From assembly GCF_000224145.3 (NCBI RefSeq), contig NC_020169.2:292257-356256 (forward strand): a stretch of DNA of 64,000 nt, written 5' to 3'. Source of the DNA: Ciona intestinalis (lineage: Eukaryota; Chordata; Ascidiacea; Phlebobranchia; Cionidae). The notes beneath the pieces were generated by a model, which was not told the origin of the DNA, made no database searches, and saw nothing but the letters and a program-made list of their open reading frames with translations. A program made the translations under genes and the position numbers. Positions 63,250-64,000 of this stretch are shown one piece after another (the first letter of the stretch is position 1; each line of letters starts with the position of its first letter).

Positions 63250-63637
63250 GTCTTAGTAGTAAAAACTGCAGCAGCAATGCCTTAATGTAGAAAGTCTGTG
63301 AAAACTAGATTATTCTGTAATAAGATAAGTTAATTAATTGCGTTAATTAATGGAAAATATATACAATTTAGCGGATAACTTTAAAATAAATTAATTAGTT
63401 GAGTAGTTATTTTTCATTGTTTCCTAAACTAAACATTCTGTATTGACGTTGCCCTTCTGTTTACGCGTGCTATAAACTGCTTATGAAGCAATTCCAGCAC
63501 TGTATAAGCCTAACCAATTCTATTTTAGAAGCACGGCGTTGATATGTAGGTACATGTTAAAAATCTACCGCCCGCGGCTCCATCTGATAACAAACATGCA
63601 GTAACTGAAAGTTTACTTTCATTGACGATATAGTACT

Positions 63638-63775
63638 TTGGGGTAAGACGGGACACCTTTAGCACATAATATCCTAATCGTTCTTTAAACAATTAACAAC
63701 GGTCTATGCCTCTATGGTAGTCGTGGGGTTACGATTTTACAGTTCTTCGATTGTTCTTTGTTTACCATACATTAC
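63638..63775. mobile_element. MITE upstream of the Ig-domain gene
   Basis: Left end TTTGGGGTAAGACGGGACACC and the core TAAACAATTAACAACGGTCT, then TTTGTTTACCA. The right end is missing. The rest of 63250-64000 shows nothing I can name. Confidence 0.75.
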
Positions 63776-64000
63776 AGTGTATTGTGTAAGCTGTAAGGTA
63801 AAAGTTATAATTTGTGTTGTGCCACGTCGTACGACACCAGCCCATTACATGAAATTTAATACGTTGGTTGAAATACTAATCGCTAACACAACTTGAAACT
63901 CGCGCAAATGGCTTGAAACAACACGATGACGGGCTTTAGTGTTTCTTCTCTGATACGTTTTGATCGTTTAAGTGCTTTTAAGCAAAGCGAGGCTGGGTCA

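Overview
The window looks like nuclear DNA of a tunicate, most likely a sea squirt of the Ciona intestinalis group. The grounds are compact AT-rich genes with many short GT-AG introns, chordate-type gene content, tRNA-derived SINEs ending in ATTC repeats, and an abundant short inverted-repeat MITE whose ends read GTGGGG(T/G)AAGATGGGAC. Species is an inference. There are two 50-N gaps, and the first appears to separate two overlapping versions of the same locus.

Layout. (1) 115-27183, +: the 3' part (62 exons seen) of a giant MALRD1/DIET1-like membrane protein with one partial and 14 further MAM domains, 15 LDL-receptor class A modules, an EGF-like module, a membrane segment and a short tail. 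(2) 28890-33574, -: mitochondrial phosphatidylserine decarboxylase (PISD), convergent with (1). A cysteine-rich secreted-type ORF (31406-32065, +) lies inside one of its introns. (3) 33575-38285: about 4.7 kb of MITEs and duplicated sequence. (4) 38286-40590, +: a nine-exon gene whose joined product (422 residues) has the MLKL layout, an N-terminal four-helix-bundle-like region followed by a pseudokinase with GFE in place of DFG. This is the most interesting gene here. (5) 43463-48204, +: HACD3, the p23-domain 3-hydroxyacyl-CoA dehydratase of very-long-chain fatty acid elongation. Its 5' flank is duplicated upstream of the MLKL-like gene. (6) 48205-56366: repeat-rich DNA with a TIR element bearing an exact 8-bp target duplication. 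(7) 56367-63249, -: a five-Ig-domain type I membrane adhesion-type protein, whose 3' end was not found.

The genes do not form a pathway. PISD and HACD3 both act in membrane lipid metabolism, and two large surface proteins flank them, but nothing in the sequence ties them together. Exon boundaries were read by eye from splice sites, reading frame and protein similarity. Where phases did not close (PISD exons 7 to 8 and the last exon; an in-frame stop in MAM1) this is stated.
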